A stretch of DNA of 64,000 nucleotides, taken from NCBI RefSeq assembly GCF_027887165.1, contig NC_077233.1:220056017-220120016 (forward strand), in the 5' to 3' direction. The notes under the pieces are model-generated. The model saw only the letters and a program-made list of their open reading frames with translations. It did no database searches and was not told the DNA's origin. The DNA is from Monodelphis domestica. Its lineage: Eukaryota > Chordata > Mammalia > Didelphimorphia > Didelphidae. Positions 63,916 to 64,000 of the stretch are shown in pieces (the first letter of the stretch is position 1; every line of letters starts with the position of its first letter). Both the position numbers and the translations under genes were made by a program.

Positions 63916-64000
63916 AAAGAACAAGAAATCCCAAACTGTTGCTGCCCTAAAGGAGTTTGTAGTCTAGTAGAGAAGACTGGGGGAGGGGAGTAGATTATGA

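Overview
The window is mammalian nuclear DNA from a marsupial, opossum-like in character. About half of it is interspersed repeats. MAR1-type CORE-SINEs (tRNA-like head, 'gtgaccctgggcaagtcactt' core, RTE-like tail) are the dominant class. With them are MIR/THER SINEs, L1 3' ends of a marsupial type, CR1/L3-like LINE fragments and hAT DNA transposons. I cannot fix the species from sequence alone. Repeat family names are from memory and unmasked; repeat edges are good to about 5-20 bases unless a target-site duplication is quoted.

Two protein-coding genes are present, both on the + strand with canonical GT-AG introns. PSMG3 (proteasome assembly chaperone 3) has a CpG-island promoter near 3.9-4.5 kb, a probable 5' exon ending at 4028, and coding exons 5921-6136 and 6799-6951, giving a complete 122-residue protein. 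TMEM184A starts from a second CpG island (42.2-43.3 kb), with a probable non-coding exon ending at 42804. Its coding exons are 46617-46880, 53592-53757, 58530-58620, 60841-60916, 61021-61112 and 62925-63094. These give residues 1-286 plus one split codon, and the C-terminal part lies beyond the right edge. The same gene pair is adjacent and co-oriented on human 7p22, so this is conserved synteny. MAFK would be expected further right.

Layout: 1-3.9 kb is upstream repeats, including an old L1 piece, a GA array and an LTR-like relic. 3.9-7.5 kb is PSMG3. 7.5-42 kb is a long intergenic stretch that is mostly nested SINEs, L1 ends, CR1/L3 pieces and four members of one hAT family. It is broken by repeat-poor islands at 8.9-10.5, 12.0-13.8, 16.6-17.9, 20.6-21.0 and 22.3-22.7 kb, which are the best candidates for conserved regulatory DNA. 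42-64 kb is TMEM184A, whose introns carry the same repeats plus a (GT)30(GA)31 compound microsatellite and several AT-rich expansions.

I found no sign of a novel multi-gene system. The most useful leads are an in-frame upstream start in PSMG3 exon 1, a hAT family with TA-centred 8-bp target duplications and one copy retaining a transposase C-terminus, homeobox-motif-rich repeat-free islands, a possible overlapping upstream ORF on TMEM184A, and dated nesting of SINEs, L1 and hAT elements.
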